From Nonomuraea roseoviolacea subsp. carminata (GTDB taxonomy: Bacteria; Actinomycetota; Actinomycetes; Streptosporangiales; Streptosporangiaceae), in the NCBI RefSeq assembly GCF_024172185.1, contig NZ_JAMZEC010000001.1, positions 9,337,001-9,401,000 of the forward strand: a DNA stretch of 64,000 nucleotides, given 5' to 3'. Below, piece after piece: positions 50,175 through 58,366 of the stretch. The position numbers and the translations under genes are program-made. The notes beneath the pieces were generated by a model, which was not told the DNA's origin, did not search any database, and was given only the letters and a program-made list of their open reading frames with translations. The stretch's first letter is position 1. Every line of letters starts with the position of its first letter.

Positions 50175-51326
50175 TCAGCCGGGCCGCTCCTGGCGGGTGC
50201 CCGGGATGAGCTCGACGCGGAGGTCGTCGTTCTCCTTCAGCACGAACGTCCGCCCGTCCCCCGCCTTCCACTGCGCCGGCGTGATGACCGGGACGAGGTA
50301 GTAGCGCTCGCCGCGGGCCAGGAGCAGCCGCAGGCCGGTGTAGCGGTGCCGGAAGGCGCCCGTGGGGAAGTGCTCGGGCGTCACGCCGGGGGCGTTGAGC
50401 GCGAGGGTGCCGGCCGAGTAGATCGCCACCTGGGTGCGGCCGGCCAGCGTCGCGGCCACCTGCTCGGCGTTGCGGCCGCCGCGCTCCTGGGCGTACAGGC
50501 CGCCCGTCCACAGCAGGCAGAGGATCGCGATCCCGGCGCTCGTGGCGAAGGCCACCCTGCTGTACGGCCGGCCGGGCAGGGGCCAGGTGAGCAGGAGCGG
50601 GCCGAAGACCAGCGGCACGATCACGTGGTAGGTGCTGACGCCTCCGGCGCTCACCCCCACCAGCGCGAGCACCAGGGCGAGCGTGGTCAGCACGGCCCCG
50701 GCGAAGCGCAGGTCCACGACCAGGCGGACCGCCTTGCGTGCTGCCAGACGCCGGCCCGCGGCGAGCAGCCGTACCGGGACGAACCCAGCCAGACGCGCCC
50801 GGTGCGCCACCGCCGCGAGGGCCAGCGGAACGGCGGCCAGCCAGGGGGCGATGCCGGGCGAGAGCAGGTTGACGCCGTAGAGGGCGTACTCGTGGACGCC
50901 GAACCCCATGTCGGTGGGCCGCAGGCTGAACAGCCGCAGGTAGCCGTCGAGGTAGGCCCAGCCCATGTAGAGCAGGACGGCCGCCGCCACGCTGACCAGC
51001 ACGGTGATCAGCCCGATCGCGTCGAACGGCCCTTTCCCCTCGCGGGCGGCCGGCGCGCCTGCTCCCGCCTTCCGCGCCTGCGCCGTCTGCCCTGTTCGCG
51101 CGCTCTTTCCTCCCGGCTTGCCCTTCGCCTTCCCCTTCCCCGGCCCCTTGGGTGCGGCCGGTGAAGGGGGCACGGAGGAGGACGGCGTCGCGGGCCCCGG
51201 CGGCGTCGCGGGCCCGGGCGGCGTCGCGGGCCCGGGCGGGGTCGCGGGCGCGGGCGGGGTCGCCGGCGCGGGCGAGGTGGAGGCCGGGTCGGGTGGGGGT
51301 GTGGGCGCGGGTCCGGCCGCCGTCAT
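50175..51326 (-). CDS. Multi-pass membrane protein with repeat-built Pro/Ala arm
   Basis: A 383-residue protein of unknown function. Residues 1-100 are a Pro/Thr/Ala stretch (PGPATP-like 15-bp DNA repeats) and a Lys/Gly-rich basic part. About five or six helices follow (about 104-125, 150-178, 213-235, 240-255, 263-280). A C-terminal ~100-residue outer part (TQVAIYSAGTLALNAPGV, LLLARGERYYLVPV) may fold as a beta domain. It starts within the stop of a lipoprotein gene (ATGA), so both are one operon. No enzyme motif is visible. Confidence 0.65.
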   Translation of the reverse strand: MTAAGPAPTPPPDPASTSPAPATPPAPATPPGPATPPGPATPPGPATPSSSVPPSPAAPKGPGKGKAKGKPGGKSARTGQTAQARKAGAGAPAAREGKGPFDAIGLITVLVSVAAAVLLYMGWAYLDGYLRLFSLRPTDMGFGVHEYALYGVNLLSPGIAPWLAAVPLALAAVAHRARLAGFVPVRLLAAGRRLAARKAVRLVVDLRFAGAVLTTLALVLALVGVSAGGVSTYHVIVPLVFGPLLLTWPLPGRPYSRVAFATSAGIAILCLLWTGGLYAQERGGRNAEQVAATLAGRTQVAIYSAGTLALNAPGVTPEHFPTGAFRHRYTGLRLLLARGERYYLVPVITPAQWKAGDGRTFVLKENDDLRVELIPGTRQERPG

Positions 51327-51802
51327 GGTGTCGGGGTGGGGACGGGGGACGCCTGGATTGCGGGCGAGGAGTCCTCCTGCGGCGACGGCGTGGAGGCGTC
51401 CGGGGTGCCCGTGGGTTGCGCGGCGCTGATGGTCGTCGCCGGTGTGCCGGGCGGCGCCAGGGACGGGCAGGGCCCCGGAACGGGGTCGCCGCCCCCGCTC
51501 GGGCAGGGCCGGTGCGTCCGGGTGCGGCTGGGCGAGGGGCTCGGCGTGACGTGATCCAGGGAGATCTCCGACGACGCGGTGGGCGACGGTCGCGTGCTCA
51601 AGGAGCCGGTCTCCGCAGGAGCGGCGGACCCACCGCCGGGCTCGGCGCTGACGGTGTACCCCGGCCCGGTGTTCGGCGGCCCGGTGTTCGGCGGCCCGGT
51701 GAGGTCGGCGGGGCCGGCGGGCTCGCTCCCGCAGGCGCCGAGCGCGACGGCCAGCACCGCGACGACCGGCACCCTGAAGAGCGTACGGACGAACCCGGAC
51801 AC
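51323..51802 (-). CDS. Short Pro/Ser/Thr-rich lipoprotein
   Basis: A 159-residue exported lipoprotein. From GTG 51800-51802 a basic start and a hydrophobic helix lead to the lipobox VALGAC (acylated Cys about residue 23). The rest is low complexity with TGPPNTGPPNTGP and TPSPSPSRT-type repeats and no fold. GAGGGGGTGG lies before the start. Its TGA overlaps the ATG of the membrane protein downstream, so the two likely work together at the membrane. The role is unknown. Confidence 0.65.
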   Translation of the reverse strand: MSGFVRTLFRVPVVAVLAVALGACGSEPAGPADLTGPPNTGPPNTGPGYTVSAEPGGGSAAPAETGSLSTRPSPTASSEISLDHVTPSPSPSRTRTHRPCPSGGGDPVPGPCPSLAPPGTPATTISAAQPTGTPDASTPSPQEDSSPAIQASPVPTPTP

Positions 51803-51995
51803 GTCCACCCCCTCAGTGATCAACCGAACACCGCCAGTGGTTCATCCGCCCGGATCGGCCCGGCGTTACCGCCCGACCGGCCCTCCCACGAGGGCGCCGG
51901 CTGATAATCTCGCCGCGCGTTCCGGAACCACAGCCCAGCGGTGATCGTTTGCCGTTCGACATCAGTCATCGGTCTGATCGACAGGAGTGCAACCC

Positions 51996-52985
51996 GTGGT
52001 CTTCAAACGCATGCTCGGCGCTCTCGGCGTGGGCGCGCCCTCGGTGGACACCGTCCTCGCGACGCCGCTCGTCCGGCCGGGCGGTGCGCTGAGCGGCGAG
52101 GTTCGCCTCGCCGGCGGCGACTTCGACGCCGACATCGAGCACATCACGCTCGGTCTGGTCGCCGGGGTCGAGATCGAGGGCGGCGAGGGCGAGGCGAGCG
52201 GCCTCGCGGAGTTCTACCGCGTCCAGGTGTCCGGCCCGTTCCGGCTGGCGGAGAAGGAGCAGCGGGCGATCCCGTTCCAGATCACGCTGCCGTGGGAGAC
52301 GCCGCTCAACGAGGTCGAGGGACAGCCCCTGGCGGGCATGGCCGTGGGCGTGCGCACCGAGCTGGCCATCGCCAAGGCCGTCGACAAGGGCGACCTCGAT
52401 CCGGTCTCGGTCGAGCCGCTGCCGTCGCAGCTGCGGGTGCTGCGGTCGTTCCTGGAGCTGGGCTTCCAGTTCCGCTCCGCCGACGTGGAGGTCGGGCAGA
52501 TCTACGGGGTGCGGCAGGAGCTGCCGTTCTTCCAGGAGATCGAGTTCTACCCGCCGCCCCGGTACGCCGGTCAGGTCGGCGAGGTGGAGCTGACGTTCGT
52601 CGCCGACCCGCACGGGCTGGAGGTGATCCTGGAGGCCGACAAGCGCAGCGGCCGGTTCGGCGGTTCGAACGACGCGATCGGCCGCTTCCGGGTGAGCCAC
52701 GACGAGGCGCAGGCCATGGACTGGGCGGGTGAGATCGACCGCTGGCTCGGCGGCCTGGCGCACTTCGGCGGCCACGGTTACGGGCACGGCGGCCACGATG
52801 CCGGTCACGGCTTCGGCCACGGCGGCCACTACGCCGACCACCACGGCGGTCACCACGGCGGCGGTGCGGGTCTCGGCGCGGTGGCGGCGGCGGGCGCGGC
52901 CGGCCTCGTGGGCGGCTACCTCGCGGGCGAGGCGATCGAGGAGATCTTCGAGAGCGACGACGAGGGCGGCGGCGACGACTGGTGA
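51996..52985 (+). CDS. Spo0M-family (SpoOM) protein with His/Gly-rich tail
   Basis: A 329-residue arrestin-like Spo0M protein. Residues 1-225 carry the two beta-sandwich halves (KRMLGALGVGAPSVDTVL, GGALSGEVRLAGGDFDADIE, QRAIPFQITLPWETPL, LGFQFRSADVEVGQ). Bacillus Spo0M affects sporulation and cell shape; the actinomycete role is unproven. The tail has a striking His/Gly region (about 248-280, GGHGYGHGGHDAGHGFGHGG) with about a dozen His residues, then a glycine-zipper helix and an acidic end. GTG 51996 is chosen over GTG 51987 because AGGAG (51983-51987) then lies 8 nt upstream. Confidence 0.85.
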   Translation: MVFKRMLGALGVGAPSVDTVLATPLVRPGGALSGEVRLAGGDFDADIEHITLGLVAGVEIEGGEGEASGLAEFYRVQVSGPFRLAEKEQRAIPFQITLPWETPLNEVEGQPLAGMAVGVRTELAIAKAVDKGDLDPVSVEPLPSQLRVLRSFLELGFQFRSADVEVGQIYGVRQELPFFQEIEFYPPPRYAGQVGEVELTFVADPHGLEVILEADKRSGRFGGSNDAIGRFRVSHDEAQAMDWAGEIDRWLGGLAHFGGHGYGHGGHDAGHGFGHGGHYADHHGGHHGGGAGLGAVAAAGAAGLVGGYLAGEAIEEIFESDDEGGGDDW

Positions 52986-53204
52986 CCCCATCCGGCCCCC
53001 TTCCGCTTCCCGCAGGTAGGCCCGCCCGGGCAAGGCCGCAGGTGGGGGACTCCCGGCAAGGTCCCGCGCGGACAAGCCACCATACGGGCGAGCCTGCGTG
53101 CAGCAAGGTCCCACGCGGGCAGGCGCCGCAGGTGGCCGGGGCCCCGCGAGGTGCCTGCGGGGCGGCACGGCCTCGACGTGGGCGCGTGCGGCGCGCGATG
53201 AGTC
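52986..53204. repeat. Gap with degenerate GCAAGGTCCC repeats
   Basis: GCAAGGTCCCGCGCGG near 53056 recurs as GCAAGGTCCCACGCGG near 53103 (period 47 bp), with two copies of CCGCAGGTGG around 53038 and 53127. No gene is visible. Confidence 0.45.
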
Positions 53205-54380
53205 TCAGTCGGGGCAGGTCGTCCAGCGGGGGCCGTCAGGGGTGTCCTCGACCAGGACGCCGCCCCGGCCCATCGCGTCCCTGAGCGCGTCGGCGTCGGC
53301 GTAGCGGCCGGCCCGGCGCAGCTCGTCGCGCAGTGCCAGCAGCGGCCCGGCGAGGCGGCGGACCCCGGCGTCGGACGTCGCCTCGCCCAGCCGGGCGATG
53401 AGCAGCCGCATGAGGTCGCGGGCCTGGTCGACGCCGCCCTCGTCCTCCTCGGTGTCGGCCGACCACCTGACCAGCTCGGCCTCCAGGTCGAGCACGGCAC
53501 GGGCGGCGGCCGACGGGTCGCCTCCGGCCACCGCGGCCTGGAAGCGGCACTCGCAGGCGCGGATCGTCTCCTCCAGCGTCACCTGGCGCGCCGCCTCGCC
53601 AGGCGGCGGGGACGGCGGCACGACGGCCGCGCCGCCGCCCTCGGCCAGGCGGCGCAGCTCCCCCAGGGTGAGCCGGCTGCCCGCGGGCAGCACCGCCCTC
53701 GTGTCCGGCCGGCGGATCGTCAGCCCGCCGCGGCCGGTCACCTCCACCTCCTCGGCGGCGAGGTCCACCAGGAGCGCGGTGTGCTCGTCGAGGCCGAGGA
53801 CCGCGGTGCCCGGCGGCAGCTCCCGCTCCATGCGCGACAGCCGCCGCTCCCCCAGGTAGCAGTAGCGGGTGTCGTGGGTGCCGCCCTCGGCGTTGTCGAA
53901 GTGGGGGATCACGACGACCCGCAGCCCGAGCGGCTCCAGCAGGTCGAGCCCCGGCCGCCAGTGCGGCTCCGCGCCCACCTTGTAGATCTCGTACACGGGC
54001 ACCGTCGCCACCCCGGCGGTGCAGGCCGCCGCCGAGGCGAGGACCGTCACGCCCTGCCGGGCCCGGACGCGGGCCCGCAGGTCGCCGCCCACGGGCCCCT
54101 CGCTCCAGCGGTCCAGCGCGTACGTGGGACTGCCCGGCCCCGAGAACACCCAGTCGGCGCCCGCCACGCCCTCGGCCACCCGCACCTGGAGGCCGACGCT
54201 GCGCGCGAAGTAGCGGCGGGCGCGGGCGCTGATGTCGGCGCGGTTCTCCTGGAACGCGTACGGCGTGTCGAGGAGGACGGCCCGCGCGCCCGCCGGGAGC
54301 CGCCGGGCCACGGAGCGGTGGACCTCCACCATGGTCGGGCTCGTCTCGCCCGACCCCATCAGCACCAGCACCCCGGGCAT
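53205..54380 (-). CDS. Amidotransferase/S51-like protein fused to a CysS C-terminal-type domain
   Basis: A 391-residue two-part protein. The first ~225 residues resemble the peptidase S51/cyanophycinase and class I amidotransferase-like fold: VLVLMGSGETSPTM, a nucleophile-elbow-like ASAAACTAG with Cys where S51 has Ser, and GLDEHTALLVD. From about 290 a helical part ends in RAGRYADADALRDAMGRGG and VLVEDTPDGPRW, as at the end of cysteinyl-tRNA synthetase. Activity is unknown. ATG 54378-54380 is preferred because it begins the first strand; ATG 54422 is an alternative. It is divergent from an unknown gene 40 bp away. Confidence 0.72.
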   Translation of the reverse strand: MPGVLVLMGSGETSPTMVEVHRSVARRLPAGARAVLLDTPYAFQENRADISARARRYFARSVGLQVRVAEGVAGADWVFSGPGSPTYALDRWSEGPVGGDLRARVRARQGVTVLASAAACTAGVATVPVYEIYKVGAEPHWRPGLDLLEPLGLRVVVIPHFDNAEGGTHDTRYCYLGERRLSRMERELPPGTAVLGLDEHTALLVDLAAEEVEVTGRGGLTIRRPDTRAVLPAGSRLTLGELRRLAEGGGAAVVPPSPPPGEAARQVTLEETIRACECRFQAAVAGGDPSAAARAVLDLEAELVRWSADTEEDEGGVDQARDLMRLLIARLGEATSDAGVRRLAGPLLALRDELRRAGRYADADALRDAMGRGGVLVEDTPDGPRWTTCPD

Positions 54381-54420
54381 CGGCCTGCCGCCTCTCTCTC
54401 CCGCCGGCACCTCTTTCGCC

Positions 54421-54993
54421 ATGAGAACGCACCTGCACATCGATGGCAGTAAGTTGGTGGCGGTGACGGGAGGACACGTGGTCTCGGTTGAGACGCTCAT
54501 GCTACGGGCGGACGCCGACGGACGCTGGGCCTACCGGCGTGCCGCGACCGTCCCGGCGCCGGGAGAGACGCCCGACGAGGCGGCCCGGCGGATCAGCGGC
54601 GTCGCGGCCGGCGACCCGGGCACGGTCGTCCACTCCACGAGCTGGCGCTACCTGCCGGCGGGCGAGGTGGTGCTCACGTACGCCGTGTGCCCCGATCCGG
54701 CGCCGTGGCCGCCGGCGGCCGAGCCGGCGGAGCTCACGGAGCTCGCGGAACTCGCGGGCCTCGCGGAACTGGAGATCGCGCGGGGAGCCGCGCCCGCCAC
54801 GCCGTCTCCCGAACGGGTCGAGGTCGCGCACGTCGCCGCCCACGCGGTGCGGCACCTGGCGTTCCTGCTGGACAACGACCCGGTCGTGCGCGCGGCGCTC
54901 CTGCCGCACCCGGAGATCGCCGCCGCCCTGACCGCACGCCCCGGACCCGGGCAGCGGGCGTCGTACGGCCCCGTGCCCGCCGCTCCGCCGTAG
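54421..54993 (+). CDS. Unknown 190-residue protein
   Basis: Not recognised. The product begins MRTHLHIDGSKLVAVTGGHV and has a beta-rich first ~100 residues with STSWRYLPAGEVVLTYAVCP. An Ala/Glu/Leu repeat (ELTELAELAGLAELEI) follows, then a helical HVAAHAVRHLAFLLDNDPVV. There is no signal peptide. No ribosome-binding site is visible before ATG 54421, so it may be leaderless, though no clear promoter was found. It is divergent from the S51-CysS fusion protein and could share its role. Confidence 0.55.
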   Translation: MRTHLHIDGSKLVAVTGGHVVSVETLMLRADADGRWAYRRAATVPAPGETPDEAARRISGVAAGDPGTVVHSTSWRYLPAGEVVLTYAVCPDPAPWPPAAEPAELTELAELAGLAELEIARGAAPATPSPERVEVAHVAAHAVRHLAFLLDNDPVVRAALLPHPEIAAALTARPGPGQRASYGPVPAAPP

Positions 54994-55018
54994 TCAGCTC
55001 GCGGCCGGACGGCCGTGG

Positions 55019-56221
55019 TCAGCTCGCGGCGAGGCGGGCCGCGCGGCGGCCGAGGCGCTGCATCGGCCGCTCCACGAACCGGTACGCCAGCGCGCTGACC
55101 AGCACCACCAGCGCCAGCGCGGCGGCCGCCATGGACAGCTGCACCGGCAGCGGCGCCCACCGCAGATCCCCCGTGACCTGGACGAAGTACTTCAGCAGCG
55201 GATGATGCACCAGGTAGAGCGAGTAACTGATGAGCCCGATCCAGGTCAGCGCCCGCGGCAGGCGGCGGCCGCGCAGCGCCATCGCGCCCGCGAACGTGGC
55301 CGCGGCCAGCGCGACGGTGGTGATCCACACGTCCGGCTGGACCCACCACCATCCCGACTCGATCGCCCCCAGAGGCGCCGCCGCCACCAGCGCTCCCGTG
55401 AGCGCCACCGGCCACAACGGGGCGCTGCCGCGCTCCCAGCGGTGGACGGCGGTGCCCGCGAACATCACGCCGAGCACCGCGACCCCGAGCCACGGCACCC
55501 TGCCGCCCAGCACCGGCAGCGCCAGCGCCATCACGCCCAGCAGGCAGGCGCCGGCCGCGCGGAACCGGCCCGAGACGACGGCGGCCAGCCCGGCGGCGAA
55601 CACGGCGCCCGAGGCGTACGCGAGCCAGCCGGCCGTCACCACCGCCCCCGCCAGCGCCAGCCCCACGACGATCGACAGGCCGGCGAACAGCACGCTCAGC
55701 GCCCCGCTGCGCTCGTGCGCCCGCATCACGAACAGCGCGGTCACGAGCAGGTAGAACACCATCTCGTACGACAGCGTCCACATCGTGTCGGCGACACCGC
55801 CCACGCCGACGACGTCGAGCAGCATGGTCGCGTGCGCCGCCACCGCCGACCCGTCGCGCGGCACCTCCTCGCGCACCGGCACCCACCAGGCCAGCCCGAT
55901 CACCAGCGCGGCGACCGCCAGGTACAGCGGGTAAAGGCGGAAGGCCCGGCTGACCCAGAAGCGCCGCAGGTCGCCGTGCCGTTCCAGCGAGGCCGGGATG
56001 ATGTACCCGCTGACCAGGAAGAACACGAGGATGCCGTAGACGCCGAGGCTGAACCAGTACGGGCGCAGCGACGGCAGGAACCACGGGAGCAGGTGCTCGG
56101 CGACCACGGCCATCGCGCCGACGCCGCGCAGCGCGTCCAGCCAGGCCAGTCTGCGCTCCTCGCGCTGACCGGCCGCCGGAGCGGGACGAGCGCCGGAAGG
56201 AAGGGTGGGGGCGGAAGACAC
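55019..56221 (-). CDS. Acyltransferase 3-family membrane protein
   Basis: A 400-residue integral membrane O-acyltransferase (OafA/NodX type) that acetylates or acylates sugars, wall or lipid groups. It starts RLAWLDALRGVGAMAVVAEHLLPW, with the conserved His in AEHLL, then VFFLVSGYIIPASL and RFWVSRAFRLYPLYL (active-site Arg region). About ten helices follow to the end. GTG 56219-56221 was chosen; a TTG at 56230 is also in frame. It stands alone, so the acceptor cannot be inferred. Confidence 0.88.
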   Translation of the reverse strand: MSSAPTLPSGARPAPAAGQREERRLAWLDALRGVGAMAVVAEHLLPWFLPSLRPYWFSLGVYGILVFFLVSGYIIPASLERHGDLRRFWVSRAFRLYPLYLAVAALVIGLAWWVPVREEVPRDGSAVAAHATMLLDVVGVGGVADTMWTLSYEMVFYLLVTALFVMRAHERSGALSVLFAGLSIVVGLALAGAVVTAGWLAYASGAVFAAGLAAVVSGRFRAAGACLLGVMALALPVLGGRVPWLGVAVLGVMFAGTAVHRWERGSAPLWPVALTGALVAAAPLGAIESGWWWVQPDVWITTVALAAATFAGAMALRGRRLPRALTWIGLISYSLYLVHHPLLKYFVQVTGDLRWAPLPVQLSMAAAALALVVLVSALAYRFVERPMQRLGRRAARLAAS

Positions 56222-56282
56222 CCGCCCCAACCTACCCGGAGTACCTCAGGTGATGCGATGCGTAGGCAAAAGGGCATGGCTC

Positions 56283-57446
56283 CTACCAGCCGATCCGGCC
56301 CTTGCCCGCGACGAGGGCCCGGGCGATGACCAGCCGCTGGATGTCGTTCGTGCCCTCGCCGATGGCCATCAGCGGCGCGTCCCGGTACAGCCGCTCCACC
56401 ACGAACTCCTGGGAGTAGCCGTAGCCGCCGTGGATCCGCATCGCCTCCAGCGACGCCTTCAGCGCCACCTCGGAGGCGAAGTACTTGGCCATGCCCGCCT
56501 CCATGTCGATCCGCCCGCCGCCGTCGGCCCGGGAGGCGGCCCAGTAGGTGAGCAGGCGGGCCGCCTGGATCTCGGTGGCCAGGTCGGCGAGCTTGAGCTG
56601 GACGGCCTGGAAGTCGGCGATCGGCTGCCCGAACGCGGTGCGCTCGCGGGCGTAGGACAGGGCGGCGTCGTAGGCGGCCTGGGCGACGCCGACCGCGCGG
56701 GCGGCGATGTTGACCCGGCCCGTCTCCAGCCCGCCGAGCACCTGCTGCATGCCGCGCCCCTCGACGCCGCCGAGCAGCGCCGAGGCCGGCACGCGCACGC
56801 CGTCGAGCACGACCTCGCACGTCTCGGTGCCCTTGTACCCCAGTTTGGGCAGGTCGCGGCTGACCGTGAAGCCCTCGGCCGACGGGTCGACCAGCAGCAC
56901 GGACATGCCCTTGTGCGCGGGCTCGGTGACGGCGGTCTTGACGAGCACGGGCAGCGGGTCGGCGTGGCGGGCGTTGGTGATCCACGTCTTGGTGCCGGTG
57001 ACGACGTAGTGGTCGCCGTCGCGCACGGCCCGCGTCCGGATGCCCTGCAGGTCGGTGCCCGCGGCCGGCTCGGTGAGCGCGATGCCGGTGCGGCGGGCCC
57101 CGGCGGCGAGGTCGGGCAGGTGGAGGCGTTTCTGCTCGTCGGTGCCGTGGCGGGCGATCATCCAGCAGGCGATCGAGTGGGAGCCCAGGATGCCCGCGAC
57201 GCCCATCCAGCCGCGCGCGATCTCCTCGAAGACGAGCGCGAACGACACCATGTCGGCGCCCAGCCCGCCGTACTCCTCCGGGACGGACAGGCCGAACAGC
57301 CCCATCCGCCGCATCGTGTCGACGATCTCGGCGGGGTAGCGGCCGGAGTGCTCCCACTCGGTCGCGACCGGCACGATCTCCTTGTCCACGAACGCCCGGA
57401 GCGTCTCCCGGAAGGCCCGCTGCTCGTCGGTCAGCTCGAAGTCCAT
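56283..57446 (-). CDS. Acyl-CoA dehydrogenase
   Basis: A 387-residue FAD enzyme of the acyl-CoA dehydrogenase family that forms the alpha-beta double bond of acyl-CoA. Marks are ALTEPAAGTDLQGIRT (FAD/substrate loop), TKTWITNARHADPLPV, FGQPIADFQAVQLKLADLA, and the late catalytic Glu364 in IGEGTNDIQ. The chain length cannot be told. A good promoter (TTGACC-18-TAGCGT, minus strand) lies about 60-85 bp before the start, with a perfect palindrome over its -10. Confidence 0.93.
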   Translation of the reverse strand: MDFELTDEQRAFRETLRAFVDKEIVPVATEWEHSGRYPAEIVDTMRRMGLFGLSVPEEYGGLGADMVSFALVFEEIARGWMGVAGILGSHSIACWMIARHGTDEQKRLHLPDLAAGARRTGIALTEPAAGTDLQGIRTRAVRDGDHYVVTGTKTWITNARHADPLPVLVKTAVTEPAHKGMSVLLVDPSAEGFTVSRDLPKLGYKGTETCEVVLDGVRVPASALLGGVEGRGMQQVLGGLETGRVNIAARAVGVAQAAYDAALSYARERTAFGQPIADFQAVQLKLADLATEIQAARLLTYWAASRADGGGRIDMEAGMAKYFASEVALKASLEAMRIHGGYGYSQEFVVERLYRDAPLMAIGEGTNDIQRLVIARALVAGKGRIGW

Positions 57447-57498
57447 CTGCCGCTCCTCCGTCGCGCCGCGCGGGGGCGGATCCGCGCACGGCTCCGCC

Positions 57499-57532
57499 GA
57501 TCACGCTAGTGATCCGCCGTTTCCCGGGTCAA
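57499..57532 (-). promoter_or_regulatory. Promoter and operator of the acyl-CoA dehydrogenase gene
   Basis: On the minus strand TTGACC (57527-57532), 18 bp and TAGCGT (57503-57508) form a promoter. GATCAC-GCTA-GTGATC (57499-57514) is a perfect 16-bp inverted repeat lying on the -10, so a bound repressor would block it. Confidence 0.65.
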
Positions 57533-57537
57533 CGCCC

Positions 57538-57599
57538 GGACCGCGGATCCGCTCAGCGCCGGGAGACGCCTCGGACCGCGGATCCGCTCAGCGCCGGGA
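57538..57599. repeat. 27-bp direct repeat duplicating the 3' end of the ACT-domain gene
   Basis: The 27-bp sequence at 57573-57599, which includes the stop codon of the ACT-domain gene, is repeated exactly at 57538-57564 (period 35 bp). The outer copy lies past the gene and is non-coding. Confidence 0.85.
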
Positions 57600-58187
57600 C
57601 AGCGCGGAGACGACGTCCACGATGCGCGCGGCCCGTTCCACCTCGGCGCGGTGGAAGCCGGGGCCCTCGGAGCGGGCGACCACCACGTGCAGGTCGTGGG
57701 CGGCGACCGGCAGCAGCATGAGCCGCAGCTTCTCGGAGACCCGCGTCGTGGCGCGCAGGGGCGGCTCGTCCAGGTCGAACACGGCAGGGGCGGACAGGCT
57801 GGCGTGCCGGACCGCGCCGCCGGAAAGGGTCAGCGACCACTCGGCCCAGCACAGCCCCGGCAGGGCGTCCACCAGCGTCGAGAAGGCCCGCCCGGGATCG
57901 GCGGCGACGTGCATCAGCAGGTCGTAGTCGGGCGCCGAGCCCGGCACCTCCCTGGTGGTCCAGACGCCCTCGATCCGGACGCCGGGCACCGCCGACAGCC
58001 GGTCACGGACCTCGTCGGTCGTGGCGGCGCCGGGCCAGGACACGGTGAAGTCGTCCACGGCCCGGCCCGACTCGCGTTCGAGCACGGTGACCTGCAGAAT
58101 GTCGGCGCCCAGCGCGCCGAGCGCCCGGGCGACCTGGCCGAGCCCGCCCGGCCGGTCCGGCAGCGACACCCTCATGCGCAACAGCAT
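57588..58187 (-). CDS. ACT-domain amino-acid-binding protein
   Basis: A 199-residue cytoplasmic regulator-like protein. The N-terminal ACT domain is clear (LRMRVSLPDRPGGLGQVARAL, then GADILQVTVLERE), the beta-alpha-beta pattern that binds amino acids. The second half has beta strands and helices without a clear family (LLMHVAADPGRAFSTLVDAL, LRLMLLPVAAHDLHVVVARSE), perhaps a degenerate GAF-like domain. There is no enzyme part, so it would act by protein-protein contact. Start ATG 58185-58187 follows AAGGAGG. It is a single gene; its last codons are copied in the 27-bp repeat. Confidence 0.82.
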   Translation of the reverse strand: MLLRMRVSLPDRPGGLGQVARALGALGADILQVTVLERESGRAVDDFTVSWPGAATTDEVRDRLSAVPGVRIEGVWTTREVPGSAPDYDLLMHVAADPGRAFSTLVDALPGLCWAEWSLTLSGGAVRHASLSAPAVFDLDEPPLRATTRVSEKLRLMLLPVAAHDLHVVVARSEGPGFHRAEVERAARIVDVVSALSRR

Positions 58188-58316
58188 CGGCGCCCTCCTT
58201 TCGAGGGCTCCCACAGTGCCGCCACAACGTTTCGAGAATGTTTTAGGCATATGTCGCACATGCTGCGGTTATATCCCAATATCTGATCGCGCAGCAGGTC
58301 CCTCGCAGAGCCTTTG

Positions 58317-58356
58317 CCGCCTCCGGCCTGCGCCTTTCCGCACCGGCCGGAGGCGG
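58317..58356. terminator. Hairpin after the CYP102-type gene
   Basis: A perfect 12-bp stem (CCGCCTCCGGCC at 58317-58328, GGCCGGAGGCGG at 58345-58356) with a 16-nt loop starts 10 nt after the minus-strand stop of the P450 gene. Confidence 0.7.
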
Positions 58357-58366
58357 GCGCGGACGG

